Source of the DNA: Nitzschia sp. pyKryTriq1 | Taxonomy: Eukaryota; Bacillariophyta; Bacillariophyceae; Bacillariales; Bacillariaceae | Length of the DNA: 64,000 nucleotides | Direction of reading: 5' to 3' | NCBI GenBank assembly: GCA_956465555.1 | Contig: OY101115.1 | Coordinates: 2,232,001 to 2,296,000, forward strand | Shown: positions 10,957 through 21,033 of the stretch, one piece after another | How positions within the stretch are numbered: the stretch's first letter is position 1 | Layout: each line of letters opens with the position of its first letter | Translations under genes and position numbers: made by a program | The notes under the pieces: generated by a model | The model's database searches: none | What the model was told of the DNA's origin: nothing | Seen by the model: only the letters and a program-made list of their open reading frames with translations

Positions 10957-12150
10957 TTATTCAGGAGAACGATCGCTCTCTTCGGCCTCTCGAATTTCAT
11001 TTCGCTTTTCAATGTGTGCGTAGATATTGCCGGCAGTCCAATCAGGCTTGGGCAAGCAGTCATCCAGCGTGAATTGAGCTTGTTTGGTTCTCTCCAAGAG
11101 TGTAGTCGTTGCAGCCGAGTCCAGCTTATACCCAATATCTCGTATCAGGGATCGAACATATGTTCCACCTCCACATTCCATCGCTATCTCAAATTTCGGG
11201 AGTGTCACCTCGTCTGACCGGACCAATTCAAGCTTCAGAATTTCTACCTCGCGTGGCTCAATTTCAATATCGTCTGTTGTCTTTCCCTCTCTCGCCGACT
11301 GGTATAATTTCTTTCCATCTTTTCGGAGTGCGCTGAAGATTGGTGGAATCTGCATAATTTTCCCCGTGAAAGCAGGAAGAACTTCTTCGATGGACTCCAT
11401 GGTAATGTGGTCTGTAGGTCCTGTCATGGTGACATTTCCTTCCATATCTAGAGTCGTCGTTTCGAATCCAAATTCTCCAACCGCACGGTACTCCTTGGAC
11501 CCAGTCAGATATCTGGTAAAACATCCAGATACGGATACGGATACATGGGCAACTTAGAAACTCAAACGAAACGACCACACTGATGTACTGTAAATCATGC
11601 ATGTATGGTCAAAAAACAAATAAAAAACTTACTGCTGCAATTCTTTGGTGCCCTTGCCCACACCGATAACCAAAACACCTGTTGCCAATGGATCCAATGT
11701 TCCACCATGACCTACTTTGATCTTTCGGCTTTTGTTCCCTCTGGATCGAAAATTGGCCACGTTGGCGCCTCGGGCTTTGGCATCTTTTTCCAAAATCCCT
11801 CGAATAAATGAGACGACATTGCTCGACGTCCAATCCAAGGGTTTCTCGACGGCGAGCAAACCTTGACAAATATATAGAGGTATGTCCTCTTCTGGCGATG
11901 GTGACGACGGTGACGATATCGGTGGTGTTTCCCTGGAAGTGGTAGCCGTATCATCATCATCGACAACACTTTGTGTTCTCGTGCTGCTGAAGAATCTGGC
12001 CGTTTCCGAGACATGGAAATTTTGCTGTCGCACAAAAATAGATCTTCTGCATCTGCTGCTTCTGGATCGAAGAAAAGCGCTAGAAGTTGCCCATGCCAGA
12101 GAGCCCACCATCACAATCAAAATTCGCTTGTGTGTTGAAAAGGGTTTCAT
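10957..12150 (-). CDS. truB: tRNA pseudouridine-55 synthase, TruB family, probably plastid
   Basis: This enzyme makes pseudouridine at position 55 in the T-loop of tRNA. Exons are 12150-11633 and 11512-10957, giving 357 residues. The intron join restores KELQQYLTGSKEY, a conserved TruB block. The catalytic-Asp motif is GHGGTLDPLATGVL, and the C-terminal part has GGTYVRSLIRDIG, also diagnostic. The N-terminus (MKPFSTHKRILIVMVGSL) looks like a signal peptide followed by ATSSAF, close to the Ala/Ser-Ala-Phe cleavage motif of diatom plastid presequences, and then a Ser/Thr/Arg-rich transit-like stretch, so plastid import is likely. A mitochondrial location is the alternative. The long acidic and Ser/Pro linker before the domain is unlike bacterial TruB. 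Confidence 0.93.
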
Positions 12151-12375
12151 TAGGAAGAATCAATCTAGAGCTGCAGTAATAATGAAGTTGATGATTCATT
12201 CTCCCTCTATGTCATGAATGGCAGCAAAGGTGATGGGTCGGTGGTTGATGGGTGCCTCAAAACTCAAAAAGCAGTTGGCACGAAAATAAATCGTTTGGCT
12301 GTGCGACGTTCGGCGTCATGGTGCGTGTTGCATGTATGTACTGTGTGTGTCTGCTCGCTCGAAAAACAAAAATGG

Positions 12376-12448
12376 CACCCAATGTGGGGATCGAACCCAC
12401 GACCACACGGTTAAAAGCCGAGCGCTCTTCCGACTGAGCTAACTGGGC
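12376..12448 (-). tRNA. trnK-UUU: tRNA-Lys (anticodon TTT)
   Basis: A 73-nt tRNA without intron. The 5' end is at 12448. All four arms fold, the anticodon loop is cTTTTaa with TTT at 34-36, and the T-loop is ttcgatc. The acceptor stem starts with a G1-U72 wobble. The anticodon stem has a T28/T42 mismatch. A T-run (five Ts) follows the 3' end as a Pol III terminator. Sequence identical to the copy at 16707-16779. Confidence 0.97.
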
Positions 12449-12759
12449 AGGCCTAGCTGGAAGGCTAATTCTGAATACACAATGATCAACAAAATTCTTA
12501 ATATTCAGCAAGAGCAGATACGTACCGGTACAGTACTACTACGGTAGTTCTGCAACCAGAATAATAATAACTATCCTGCACATGGGTAAAGCCTGGTACA
12601 CTGTATGAGAGACTTTGTAACATACCAATTGGTACAGATGCCAGAAGCACTAGTACCAACCCACCAACACACTACTACACTAGCTAGCCCAAATTACTAA
12701 TTTGGCCTGCTGCAGCCTCTGGAACTACTGCATGGAGGTGGGCCGAAGACAACATCAAC
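12449..12759. other. Spacer after the first tRNA-Lys
   Basis: No gene is recognised. It holds short palindromic gtaccggtac-like words near 12520 and otherwise unremarkable AT-rich sequence. Confidence 0.5.
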
Positions 12760-13125
12760 ATGATGGACGCCATCATTGTCTACTTTGGCCATGCCAAAGT
12801 AGATATGGCAAATGCCGGAGTTGACACTACTCTCTTGAATCCTGCAAAATTCACAGAAGTAGCTAAGGAAAATGAAGGGTTAGCAGGTGTTTATCTGTAC
12901 ATGGACACTGACGACAACAAAATTATCCAAAGTGGAAGAACATCTGAGGCGCAGAATCTCCAGGATGGCGGATCTGTTCTCCAGGGCATTCGCCAGGGGA
13001 TTCTCCATGGTCTCCTCAGAGATTCTCCTAGGAGAAAGGTCATACGTTCTTCCTTTACATCCAATTGCCAAATTCACCTGCCTGAATTCACCTGCCGAAT
13101 TCACCTGCCGAACCCACCTGCCTGA
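12760..13125 (+). pseudogene. Unrecognised coding remnant, possibly a GIY-YIG-like fragment
   Basis: A 121-codon frame that begins MMDAIIVYFGHAKVDM and contains GVYLYMDTDDNKIIQSGRTSE, which faintly resembles the first strands of GIY-YIG-like repeats. After about residue 70 the sequence becomes repetitive at the DNA level (a caattcacctgcc-type minisatellite), so the frame end is unlikely to be a real protein end. No splice pattern or neighbour supports a functional gene. It may be an accidental open frame. Confidence 0.25.
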
Positions 13126-13128
13126 ATT
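13069..13128. repeat. Short minisatellite (cacctgcc-type unit)
   Basis: About four imperfect head-to-tail units of the type aattcacctgcc(tg) follow one another here, ending in acccacctgcctgaatt. Confidence 0.7.
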
Positions 13129-13165
13129 TGCGCAGAAAAATTCTCCTATTGTTAGGGTATGATTA

Positions 13166-13249
13166 GGACCGGTGCCAAATGCGCATGAGTCCTACCAGTC
13201 CAATTTGTAAGCACCGGTCCTTTTCTTACTGTATCATTAGGACCGGTGC
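13166..13249. repeat. Triplicated ggaccggtgc word, two direct and one inverted
   Basis: The 10-mer ggaccggtgc occurs at 13166-13175 and 13240-13249, and inverted at 13211-13220. Both direct copies are preceded by atta. The inverted pair could form a small hairpin-bounded unit, such as the ends of a miniature element. No coding sequence is recognised from here to 13670. Confidence 0.55.
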
Positions 13250-13678
13250 CAGACCACTCTTTTTCACAAAACCACTTTTTTCGCTATGATGGAAGAAGCA
13301 ATGCGATTGGATATCATTGTATGTGATAGCACAACCATCGCTACGGTCAAGCACGTCGCCAAGGATCAATGGATGATGATGAAACAATTGGTAGAATACA
13401 CTCACTTCTATTGTAAAATCCAATCTTCATGACAATATAGATTACTCTCAGATTACGGACCAAGCGGGAACTTGGACGCATACTTGAACCATCCGGAAAT
13501 CTTCTGAGATTACCGAGTAGTTTCAACAGTCCAGCGGTATGAGGTAGCTCTTTGTTGATCATTTGAGTCGAAATATATTCAGTACATAATTTTCGTAGCA
13601 TTCTACGCTGGTACTGCTGCCTACTACGGATTTACAGGCCAAGCACCGTGTCTGTCCGGCTGTCGAGCCATTTTTTGC

Positions 13679-13686
13679 GCGCCAAA
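13679..13686 (-). promoter_or_regulatory. Candidate E2F/DP site upstream of POLA2
   Basis: On the minus strand the sequence reads TTTGGCGC, a perfect match to the E2F consensus TTTSSCGC. It lies about 237 bp upstream of the POLA2 ATG. DNA-replication genes are classical E2F targets in plants and animals. An 8-mer can also occur by chance. Confidence 0.45.
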
Positions 13687-13747
13687 CTTCTTTGTCGGAG
13701 GGAGCGTGCTCGCTGCTGGTAGGATTTGTACGTGGGAGCCAGCCTTC

Positions 13748-13770
13748 CACCGCGGGCTCCGTCCGCGGTG
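13748..13770. promoter_or_regulatory. Perfect GC-rich palindrome upstream of POLA2
   Basis: The arms CACCGCGG (13748-13755) and CCGCGGTG (13763-13770) are exact inverted repeats around a 7-bp centre, about 150 bp upstream of the POLA2 ATG. It may be a dimeric factor site or a hairpin. No family is assigned. Confidence 0.4.
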
Positions 13771-13922
13771 CCGGCGTCTCGCGATGCGCGATGCTTTGTC
13801 ATTGCCGCCAAAACGAAAAACAAGCAAGGCACCTTTCAACTTTCAAGGTACTGTACCATCATTATAATCTGTCATCCCAAAGGTATCAGGTACGATACTG
13901 TATTGTCTGTGTCTCGAGCACC

Positions 13923-16400
13923 ATGATGGCAACAACAGCAGCAGCAGCAGCAGCAGCCCCCAACGGATCCCTGAAAAAGGACATTCGCCTGGCTTTTACT
14001 CAGGCCGGACTCGGCAACATTGACAAGGACATCCTCAAAAAATGTAAGTAGTTTACGTAGAAACATCAGAATAATATCATTATTTCATCGTAATTTTCGC
14101 TTCTCACGCACAGCGAATCAATCAATCAACCATCCATGATTAATGATCATCACCTTCCCCACAGGCGTCGCCTTGGCATCGACCTTGCAAATGACCCCCG
14201 AGGCAATGGCAACATGCTGGGAAGCTTTCTCCTTGACGAAAAAGGTTTCGGAACTGACCAGCCACACTTTTGAAGCCTACAAAACACAAGTTTACAAGCA
14301 CTCCGAAAACGCCCCTCCTTCCGTCGTCACGAGCAGCAACAGCAGCGATCATGGCGGTGCCATTCAATCTCGCAACGTCAAGCGTCAGGCGAGCACGGTC
14401 ACTCCTCCCTCTGCAAAGCGCCAACAACAAACGCCCCCCAAAAATAGTAAGGGGGCGGCGGGCTCTTCGTCGGTCGATTCCGTGGCGCTCAATACAAGTG
14501 AGAGTCCATCGCCGGCAGCGGCGAGCCGCCCGAAAACCCCGGGGCCTCCGCTTCCGAAATATGAAGAACGCACCAAAGTGGGTCAAGTGGCGGCTTCCTT
14601 CAATCCCAAGGAGTGGCCCGCCATTGCTGCGCCGACGACGACGGGCGCCGGCAAGCAACGTTGTGTGATTGAAGCCAAGGACTTGTTTGGCAATGCTGCT
14701 ACTACTATTACTACTTCTAATAATATCACGGAACCCTACCGGCACATGTTTACTGCCATTTCGGAGCGGGCCCAAGCGCTCGAAGAACATCTCCAAAGTA
14801 TGGGGCAACAAATCATTGACAAGTACGGAATCAGTGACGGAGAAAACGGAATCGCTCCCTTGGAACAGGTTAATATCCCTCGTCAAGAAACTGTGTGCTG
14901 TGTGGGGCGAATTTGTAATGAGGTACGTACGATGATATTATGTTGTGAAAGAAAGAATGAATGAAAAGCCGCCACTGCTACGTGGTGAAGCGAGACTTTT
15001 TGGACTCGACCTGACGCAACAACACCTTTCCCTTCTTTTTTGCTGCTACTGTCTCCAGGCTCACGAGGGAAAACTCAACTCGACATCGGTTGTACTAGAG
15101 GGGTCAAGTGCTACCTGTGGAGGAGCCCGGATCAATGTCGACTTGTCGCATTTGAAATCGACGAAGCAGGCGTACTCGTTGTTTCCAGGACAAATCGTTG
15201 CTGTGGAGGGAATGAATCCTACTGGACGAAAACTAGTGGCGCACCGTATTTGTGAGGGTGCGGCCCACACCGCCAATACGTCTTCGATTGGTGAATTGCG
15301 AGCCTTTCACCACGACAAGCAAGAGGGCAAGCCTTTGAAAGTGTTCACGGCATCCGGTCCCTTTACGACCAGCGATAGTATGAGTTATCAACCCTTTGTG
15401 GATTTTCTACACGTGGTCATGGAGCAGTCCCCGGATGTGGTGATCTTGACGGGTCCTTTTGTCGACATGCGACAAGAGGCTATCCAATCGGGCAAGACCA
15501 CTATCGAGTTGGAAGACGATGCAGGAAACTTGGTGGAGCAATCGGTACCATACGAGGCGGTCTTTGCCAACAAGATTTCATCCGTCATTGAAGAAGCTTT
15601 TTTGGTCGATGAAAAGTTGGCAACAAAGTTTGTGCTCGTTCCGTCGTTGGATGATGCGACCGCCAAGTGGGTGTAAGTGCAAGTACTGTACAAGTACACT
15701 TCGTTCAGGCTGTTCTCAAAAGTCAATCATTGTACGAATCATCATGCACACTTTTCGTTTTACTCATACATGTTGTTGCTTTTATTATTATTCTCTCAGC
15801 TACCCCCAACCTCCCCTTCAAGATAGATTGTCGCGGCCGGTGGCCTTGGATGTTCCAGGTGCAGTAGAATTGGGAACCATGGGTATCGGACGAATCAACG
15901 AAGATCAGAAGGCTACCCGAGTGCACTGCTTGTCGAATCCCTGCACTTTCAAAATCAATGAGGTCGTGTTTGGTGTCACATCGACGGATGTTCTGTTCCA
16001 GATCAGCGCGGAAGAAACCAACTCCAATTTGGAACCAGGCTCTCGCCTTCGTCGGATTGCTCAGCATATGCTCCAACAACGAAGCTTCTATCCTCTCTTT
16101 CCTGCTCCGTCTGCGTTCCCGACCAACTTGGATTTGAAGCATATGGAGAACTGGCAAATGCCATGCCTGCCTGATGTCTTGGTTGCCCCATCGAGATTGA
16201 CGTGCTTTGCGACTTCTATCTTGGATAGCACTGTCTTTGTCAACCCGGGACACTTGACTCGGGGAACGACTGGAGGCACTTACGGAATGATGGAAATTCA
16301 TCCGATCAAAAGAGAAACCTTGGACGAATCGGGTGGGGATGATGTACGACTGCAGCATGGGGTGCCAGATCGAATCGCTGTGGAGATCAAAAGAATCTAA
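13923..16400 (+). CDS. POLA2: DNA polymerase alpha subunit B (primase-associated)
   Basis: This is the regulatory B subunit that links DNA polymerase alpha/primase to replication start. It is 697 residues long. Exons are 13923-14043, 14165-14922, 15059-15672 and 15800-16400, and all joins keep frame. The N-terminus (after an Ala run) forms the small helical domain. A Ser/Pro-rich linker follows, then the OB fold and the inactive calcineurin-like phosphoesterase domain. Diagnostic blocks are SPDVVILTGPFVD, VPSLDDATAKWVYPQPP, QRSFYPLFP, MPCLPDVLVAPSRL and VFVNPGHLTRGTTGGTYG. Length and order fit the family. The promoter holds a candidate E2F site and a palindrome. The poly-Ala at the start comes from a GCA repeat and may vary between strains. 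Confidence 0.96.
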
Positions 16401-16706
16401 AAAGTAGACTTTGGAAACGAAAATGCCCATGTTGCATTGCAGCAGGATTCTGGCGATCGCTTGATTTTCTACTAATAAGAGTGCAGGTGGGATGTACTTT
16501 CTGTGTCTAGATCTCGAGTAGTAGCTTGCAAATCTTGAAGATTGAGTTTGTTATTTATCGGTACCTGGTACCTGTACTATCATTCTACTACATATTCATA
16601 TTATTATTGCCTACATAGTTGCAGCTCTTACTATGGAGTTCCGTCAAATTTATGTTCATTGTCGACAATGATCACAAGGGTAAAATCTTTGGCGAAGCGC
16701 TGGCCT

Positions 16707-16779
16707 GCCCAGTTAGCTCAGTCGGAAGAGCGCTCGGCTTTTAACCGTGTGGTCGTGGGTTCGATCCCCACATTGGGTG
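16707..16779 (+). tRNA. trnK-UUU: tRNA-Lys (anticodon TTT), second copy
   Basis: Identical over 73 nt to the copy at 12376-12448 but on the opposite strand. Anticodon TTT, T-loop ttcgatc, same T28/T42 mismatch, short TTTT terminator downstream. Nine bases just upstream (ggcctgccc including the first four of the tRNA) are also shared with the first copy. Confidence 0.97.
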
Positions 16780-17044
16780 CAGCTGTTTTACACTGACAAC
16801 AAGACGAAGTCGAGGAATATGTTGCATCGCAGGATGATTTGGTTAAAACAGAAACAGGTAGATTTGACTCTCAAATTTTTGGTTGTTGATAGCACCACTA
16901 CAGTACGGTAAAGTCAGTACCCTCACGAGCTTACAGCCTGAATGTTCAGTAGACTAGTCTATTGGTCGAAAGGATTAGATCATTCATCATGCATGCGTTT
17001 TCTTTCTTGTTTCATCTTCATCTTTTTGTAGATGCAAAAAGGAA

Positions 17045-17117
17045 CACCGAATAAGGGGATCGAACCCTTGACCACACGATTAAGAGTCGTGCGCTCTACC
17101 GACTGAGCTAATTCGGC
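17045..17117 (-). tRNA. trnK-CUU: tRNA-Lys (anticodon CTT)
   Basis: A 73-nt intron-free tRNA with its 5' end at 17117. The anticodon loop is cTCTTaa with CTT at 34-36, and the anticodon stem is fully paired (A28-T42). The T-loop is ttcgatc. A run of five Ts follows on the minus strand. Identical to the copy at 19545-19617. Confidence 0.97.
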
Positions 17118-17641
17118 TGGTACACGTGTGCACGACGTAACAAAATATATAATCCTGTTTTTTAAAATACAACAAAAATACAACAACGACGGGCTCAAAA
17201 TTCACCACGCGTTGCTATCTACAGTAGCACCTTGTACCCGGTACGGTACTGTACTCCACGAGTAGTCAACTCGTTCGACATCATAATATGATATTATGTA
17301 GTAGATTATTCTTCTGGTCTACCGATACTATCAAATCAGCCGGCGAAAGCCATGAGGACCAATGATTCTTGGCTAGTTATACTTTGATATACTCATGCTC
17401 TAATAGATAGAGATTTATATGGATGGGAGATACTGCTCTTTTCCTCTCTCTAGAAACTCAACTAGCACAACGAGTAGCCTCTCTATGATCTACTGGTACG
17501 AGAGAGCACGAAAATATCACTACGGTACAGTCTCCATCCATTACAAAACAAGGTTATTCGGACATCATAGTTTTGGAGTTAAAAGTCTAAAAGATATGTC
17601 CATCAGCTTTCCAAGAGCAATTATATTATAATCCATATTCT
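17118..17641. other. Spacer between tRNA-Lys and the DUF1517 gene
   Basis: No gene is recognised. Short gtacggtactgtac-type words lie at about 17235-17255, and the rest is AT-rich. It may contain the 3' UTR of the DUF1517 gene. Confidence 0.5.
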
Positions 17642-19046
17642 CTAGATTGGGAACAGCGAAGGATAGTCAGCGTAAATGTCTTCTGATGTCATCCTCTCTG
17701 ATCGACTTTCGGGAGACCACAGAACCTCAGCAGACAGCAAGCAGTTATCGACTTGACAGTCCGAGGCAATCCGAGACAAAGCACTTTGAAGTTCTATACG
17801 GTTTCGAATCTTTGATATCCTAGTCGAATCGCCTTCAATGCAGAGATTGATTGTGACGATCGCAACTGTGGCCCGTGGGTGAGCATCCACAGACCTGTAG
17901 GGCGAACGTTGCTTCTTTTGTTGACCACCGTAGTTTGTAACTTTACCCGCAGAATAAGAATGATCAAGACAAGAAATGAGTGAGTCGGTCAGTCAAATGC
18001 AAAGGCGTTGCTGCAAGAACGGTGGTTTTCTTCGGACAAAACAACTTACCTGTCTCTTCAGTGAATTTGCTTCTACCGCCGATTGAGAGAGAATTAAATT
18101 CGCGTTCTGCTTCTGTCGTCCGACGAAAATGTGAATACTGTGAGTCAGCTGACACAATGGCATCTTTTTGACGAAGTAGCTCCAACGCTGTTTCCGTAAC
18201 AAGATCCTGTACCCCTTTGCGGTTGTTTGTTTGTGCCGTCAGCGCTAGACGTGATAGACGAGCCAGAATGGAGTTCGGACTGTCGCGATCCGGTACATTT
18301 ATTGCCGTCGTCAGCGACAAAACAGATACCCCAGGACCAAGAGGGCTTTCGAGTCCGCCGCCGCCGCCACCACCATCCTTTCGAAGCTTGTCCATGACGT
18401 TAAGACTGACCACTGTGCCAACGCCAGCGACCAATACAATATCAGACATGGTCACTCGCCGAACAGGAGCAGGATAGGCGTGTGTCAAGACTGCTGTGTC
18501 TCCAATTACAGCGGAGGGCGTACCGGTGTGCAAATGCATGTGAGGACCCCGATGAATTATCATCCTTGGAGCGGATCGAGGATATGCTCTGATGGGTCCA
18601 GAATGCATGGACGATCTAGGCAGAGACCTCGACATCGGCGCCCGCATTGATGATTTAAAAGATCCACCCATTCGACCACCAGAGCCTCTAGCAAACGCTG
18701 GGCTCAACGAAGAGAATGTCACGGCACAGAAGAGAGCGGCCGCGAAAAATGCTCTCCTCGCCCAACGACGGATTCGATTTGAGAGTGTGGTTCTGATACC
18801 AAATAATTGATCTGCTTTCGATTGTACTCGTAAATGAGAACCTTGACTGAGAAATGGAAATCGGTAAGCTTCCAGAGCTGTTGCAGACGATGGCGAAACA
18901 ATCACGGGGGCAGCGATGGAATTCTTCGAAATTGATTTATTCCCAGCTGCCGTTGTGGGGCTCGACCTTCTGACAGCCACGTGAGGTGAGTTTTGGAACG
19001 AATTTCCTCGTCCGACGACCAGGAAAGCAAGCAACAAGAGCTTCAT
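17642..19046 (-). CDS. Plastid-targeted DUF1517 family protein
   Basis: The protein has 431 residues. Exons are 19046-18050 and 17940-17642. It starts MKLLLLAFLVVGRGNSFQ, a signal peptide ending in a Ser-Phe motif like those of diatom plastid proteins, so the upstream Met codons of the same frame are probably 5' UTR. It has RGSGGRMGGSF, the Gly-rich block typical of DUF1517, then a hydrophobic segment, and a C-terminal domain with EREFNSLSIGGRSKFTEET, VTINLCIEG and AEVLWSPESRSERMTSEDI ending DYPSLFPI. These match the plant and cyanobacterial family of thylakoid or envelope proteins linked to photosynthetic light acclimation. The molecular activity is unknown. The intron acceptor (ggtaaag) was chosen because it keeps the EET-V-T-N reading, and it lacks a strong pyrimidine tract. 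Confidence 0.85.
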
Positions 19047-19544
19047 CTTGGAGGAATGCCTTAATGTGAGCATCGTGTTACAATGGACGCAATGTTGATC
19101 AGCGATCAACGTCCTGTGTGGTCGTGCGATGTAACTTTGTGTTGTGTCACCCCTTGCATCATCAGTCAGTCTTTCTGATGAAGATCCAAAATAAATTAGA
19201 AGACCAGCTGGTCGAAAGAAAAAATTAATCATCACAGTGATGATGACGACGATCGCAGAAAACGCGTCGTCAGCGCGCATGATCTTTCGTGTCCTGCTTC
19301 GCTTGTGCATACCGTTGGTACACTCGTACCTGGTACAATTCATTCCTATGTACTTACGAGTGCCACAGTGTAACACGAGTGAGTATGCACCGGTAGGTCC
19401 CCACTGTACCTGGTACCGGTAGCCGGTAGCGGTACGGGTACCTGGTAGATGTACTAACTGTACCGGTACTGTACTGGACCACCTCTGTATGAGAAGCAGA
19501 GTATCCGTATGTATTACTGTATTTTATGGCATGATGAAAAAAAA
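19047..19544. other. Spacer with GTAC/CCGG-rich tract before tRNA-Lys
   Basis: No gene is recognised. Around 19380-19480 the sequence is almost built from ggtacc, ccggta and gtac words. The left part should be the promoter and 5' UTR of the DUF1517 gene. Confidence 0.55.
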
Positions 19545-19617
19545 CACCGAATAAGGGGATCGAACCCTTGACCACACGATTAAGAGTCGTGCGCTCTACC
19601 GACTGAGCTAATTCGGC
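19545..19617 (-). tRNA. trnK-CUU: tRNA-Lys (anticodon CTT), second copy
   Basis: Identical over 73 nt to the copy at 17045-17117 and on the same strand. It is followed on the minus strand by a run of eight Ts as terminator. Flanking DNA differs from the other copy, so only the tRNA itself is conserved. Confidence 0.97.
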
Positions 19618-19628
19618 TTGCTACAACA

Positions 19629-20140
19629 CGGGGACCAACCACCATACTTAATGCTCTACAAACTTTTTCTGAGTGAAAAGAATTATCTGGGGGATAGGGG
19701 GGATAGTCTTGTGTCCTGCAGCACAGGATGATGATTCTCCAGTTTTGCTTCCTGAATTGAAAGTCCGCACTTCTATCCCACTCTTGGTCCAGCCACTGTA
19801 GTGGCATCCAGAGTAAATAGTGATCGGATCCATCCACATAGGTGGGCCTAGTAATAATCGCATCCATCTCTTGGATTATCTCTTGGATTCCCTGTGCCCT
19901 TACAACGAATGTGGTTCGTTCAAGATCCCCGTGGAAAACGGATGGTGCAGGTAGGCCTAACGTGGTAGGGGTATGCCCCCCGCTGTTGGTTTGGAAATCG
20001 AAAATCGCATGGAAAAAGATTTCCTTTTGTTCCCAGCAGGATGGCACTACAAGGACAATACGTGTTTTGGTAGCTTTTGCAAACACGTAAAGACACTCAA
20101 TATCCATTTGAGGCGGCGATTCCTTACCAAGCAATATCAC
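19629..20140 (-). CDS. Unrecognised hypothetical protein or gene remnant
   Basis: An open frame of about 170 codons starts MILLGKESPPQMDIE and has an ordinary amino-acid make-up, with hydrophobic strands such as KTRIVLVVPS. A loose resemblance to the core of OTU-type cysteine proteases was considered but no catalytic residues can be placed. It continues into the tRNA-Lys, so its 3' end cannot be the true protein end without an intron or an earlier stop. It may belong with the frame at 20298-20681 as parts of one decayed or spliced gene. Confidence 0.3.
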
Positions 20141-20297
20141 TGAAACCAGAGTCTTCCATTGTCGAGACCCTCATCTTTTACGTGGACAGTGCGTGACAAG
20201 GGCAGCGTAGAGCCTGCTTTCTGTTGCATCCATTATGGTGTACATATTGGCCAAATGGCCCTCCTCCCCCCCATCCCTCTCCAGCACCCCCTCGTCG

Positions 20298-20681
20298 TTA
20301 AGTACACCATAGCCTTGGCTGACACCCTCCCAGTGTTGCTGAGCTCCCACCGGACGTAGTAGGAGGGTAAAGAGAGTGCTCCAAACTCGCTTTAGCCAGT
20401 TTCATTGCTTCTGCTGCCATGTGGTCAGCGCGAGACCCGTCGACAACAACAACATAATCCTCACTCTCAGCAACCATCCTTAGTGCAATGTCACCAAGAA
20501 CGAAACAGGAATCATCGTATGCTGTAGAAGGGGCCGAAGGGGCTTCCTGAGCGCAAATTTCTTGACCTTTTGGGGTGGATGTAACAAGGAGATAACTTAT
20601 TGACGATATCCATCTTTGCAACCAGGTACAGTAGTACACCAGTCGTGCCATGGCCTGCTTGTGTTTGATTGGATCCAACAA
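20298..20681 (-). CDS. Unrecognised hypothetical protein, short
   Basis: A 127-codon frame starting MLDPIKHKQAMARLV contains LGDIALRMVAESEDYVVVVDGSRADHMAAEAM, which looks protein-like. The last 25 residues are low complexity and overlap a stretch where another frame also looks coding. This suggests a missed intron or decay. No family is recognised. Confidence 0.3.
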   Translation of the reverse strand: MLDPIKHKQAMARLVYYCTWLQRWISSISYLLVTSTPKGQEICAQEAPSAPSTAYDDSCFVLGDIALRMVAESEDYVVVVDGSRADHMAAEAMKLAKASLEHSLYPPTTSGGSSATLGGCQPRLWCT

Positions 20682-20788
20682 ACTCTCACAAGGAGTAAAT
20701 TGTAGGATTGGTGTTTGTCAAGCATTAAATCAAAACCACATATCAGAATAGATTTATATACTATGAATGCAGTATCGCAGTAGCTTGG

Positions 20789-20860
20789 TCTCCTGTAGTG
20801 AAGTGGTTATCACTCTTGACTTTGAATCAAGCATCCGAGGTTCGAATCCTCGCAGGAGAA
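20789..20860 (+). tRNA. trnQ-UUG: tRNA-Gln (anticodon TTG)
   Basis: A 72-nt tRNA. Acceptor stem tctcctg/caggaga with a T1-A72 pair, anticodon stem cttga/tcaag around loop ctTTGaa, T-loop ttcgaat, discriminator A. Two T-runs follow within 25 bp. It has no intron. Confidence 0.95.
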
Positions 20861-21033
20861 CATCCTTTTTATTTTTTAATGTTTTTTATCATCATCTTAT
20901 CATCAACCCTCCGAGACGACGTCCGAATAGTAACAACCAACTACCGGTACTACAAATAATGCAGGTAACATTGCGGAGCAGTAAGCAGTAATGGACAGAA
21001 GACTGGACATCAACATCTCGATCTCGTGATGCC

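Noticed and set aside
12214-12511. Small open frames on both strands across 12376-12448
   Set aside because: They read through the tRNA-Lys gene and are accidental.
14140-14886. 248-codon minus-strand frame with Arg-rich stretches
   Set aside because: It is antisense to POLA2 exon 2, whose reading matches the family; composition follows GC bias of the opposite strand.
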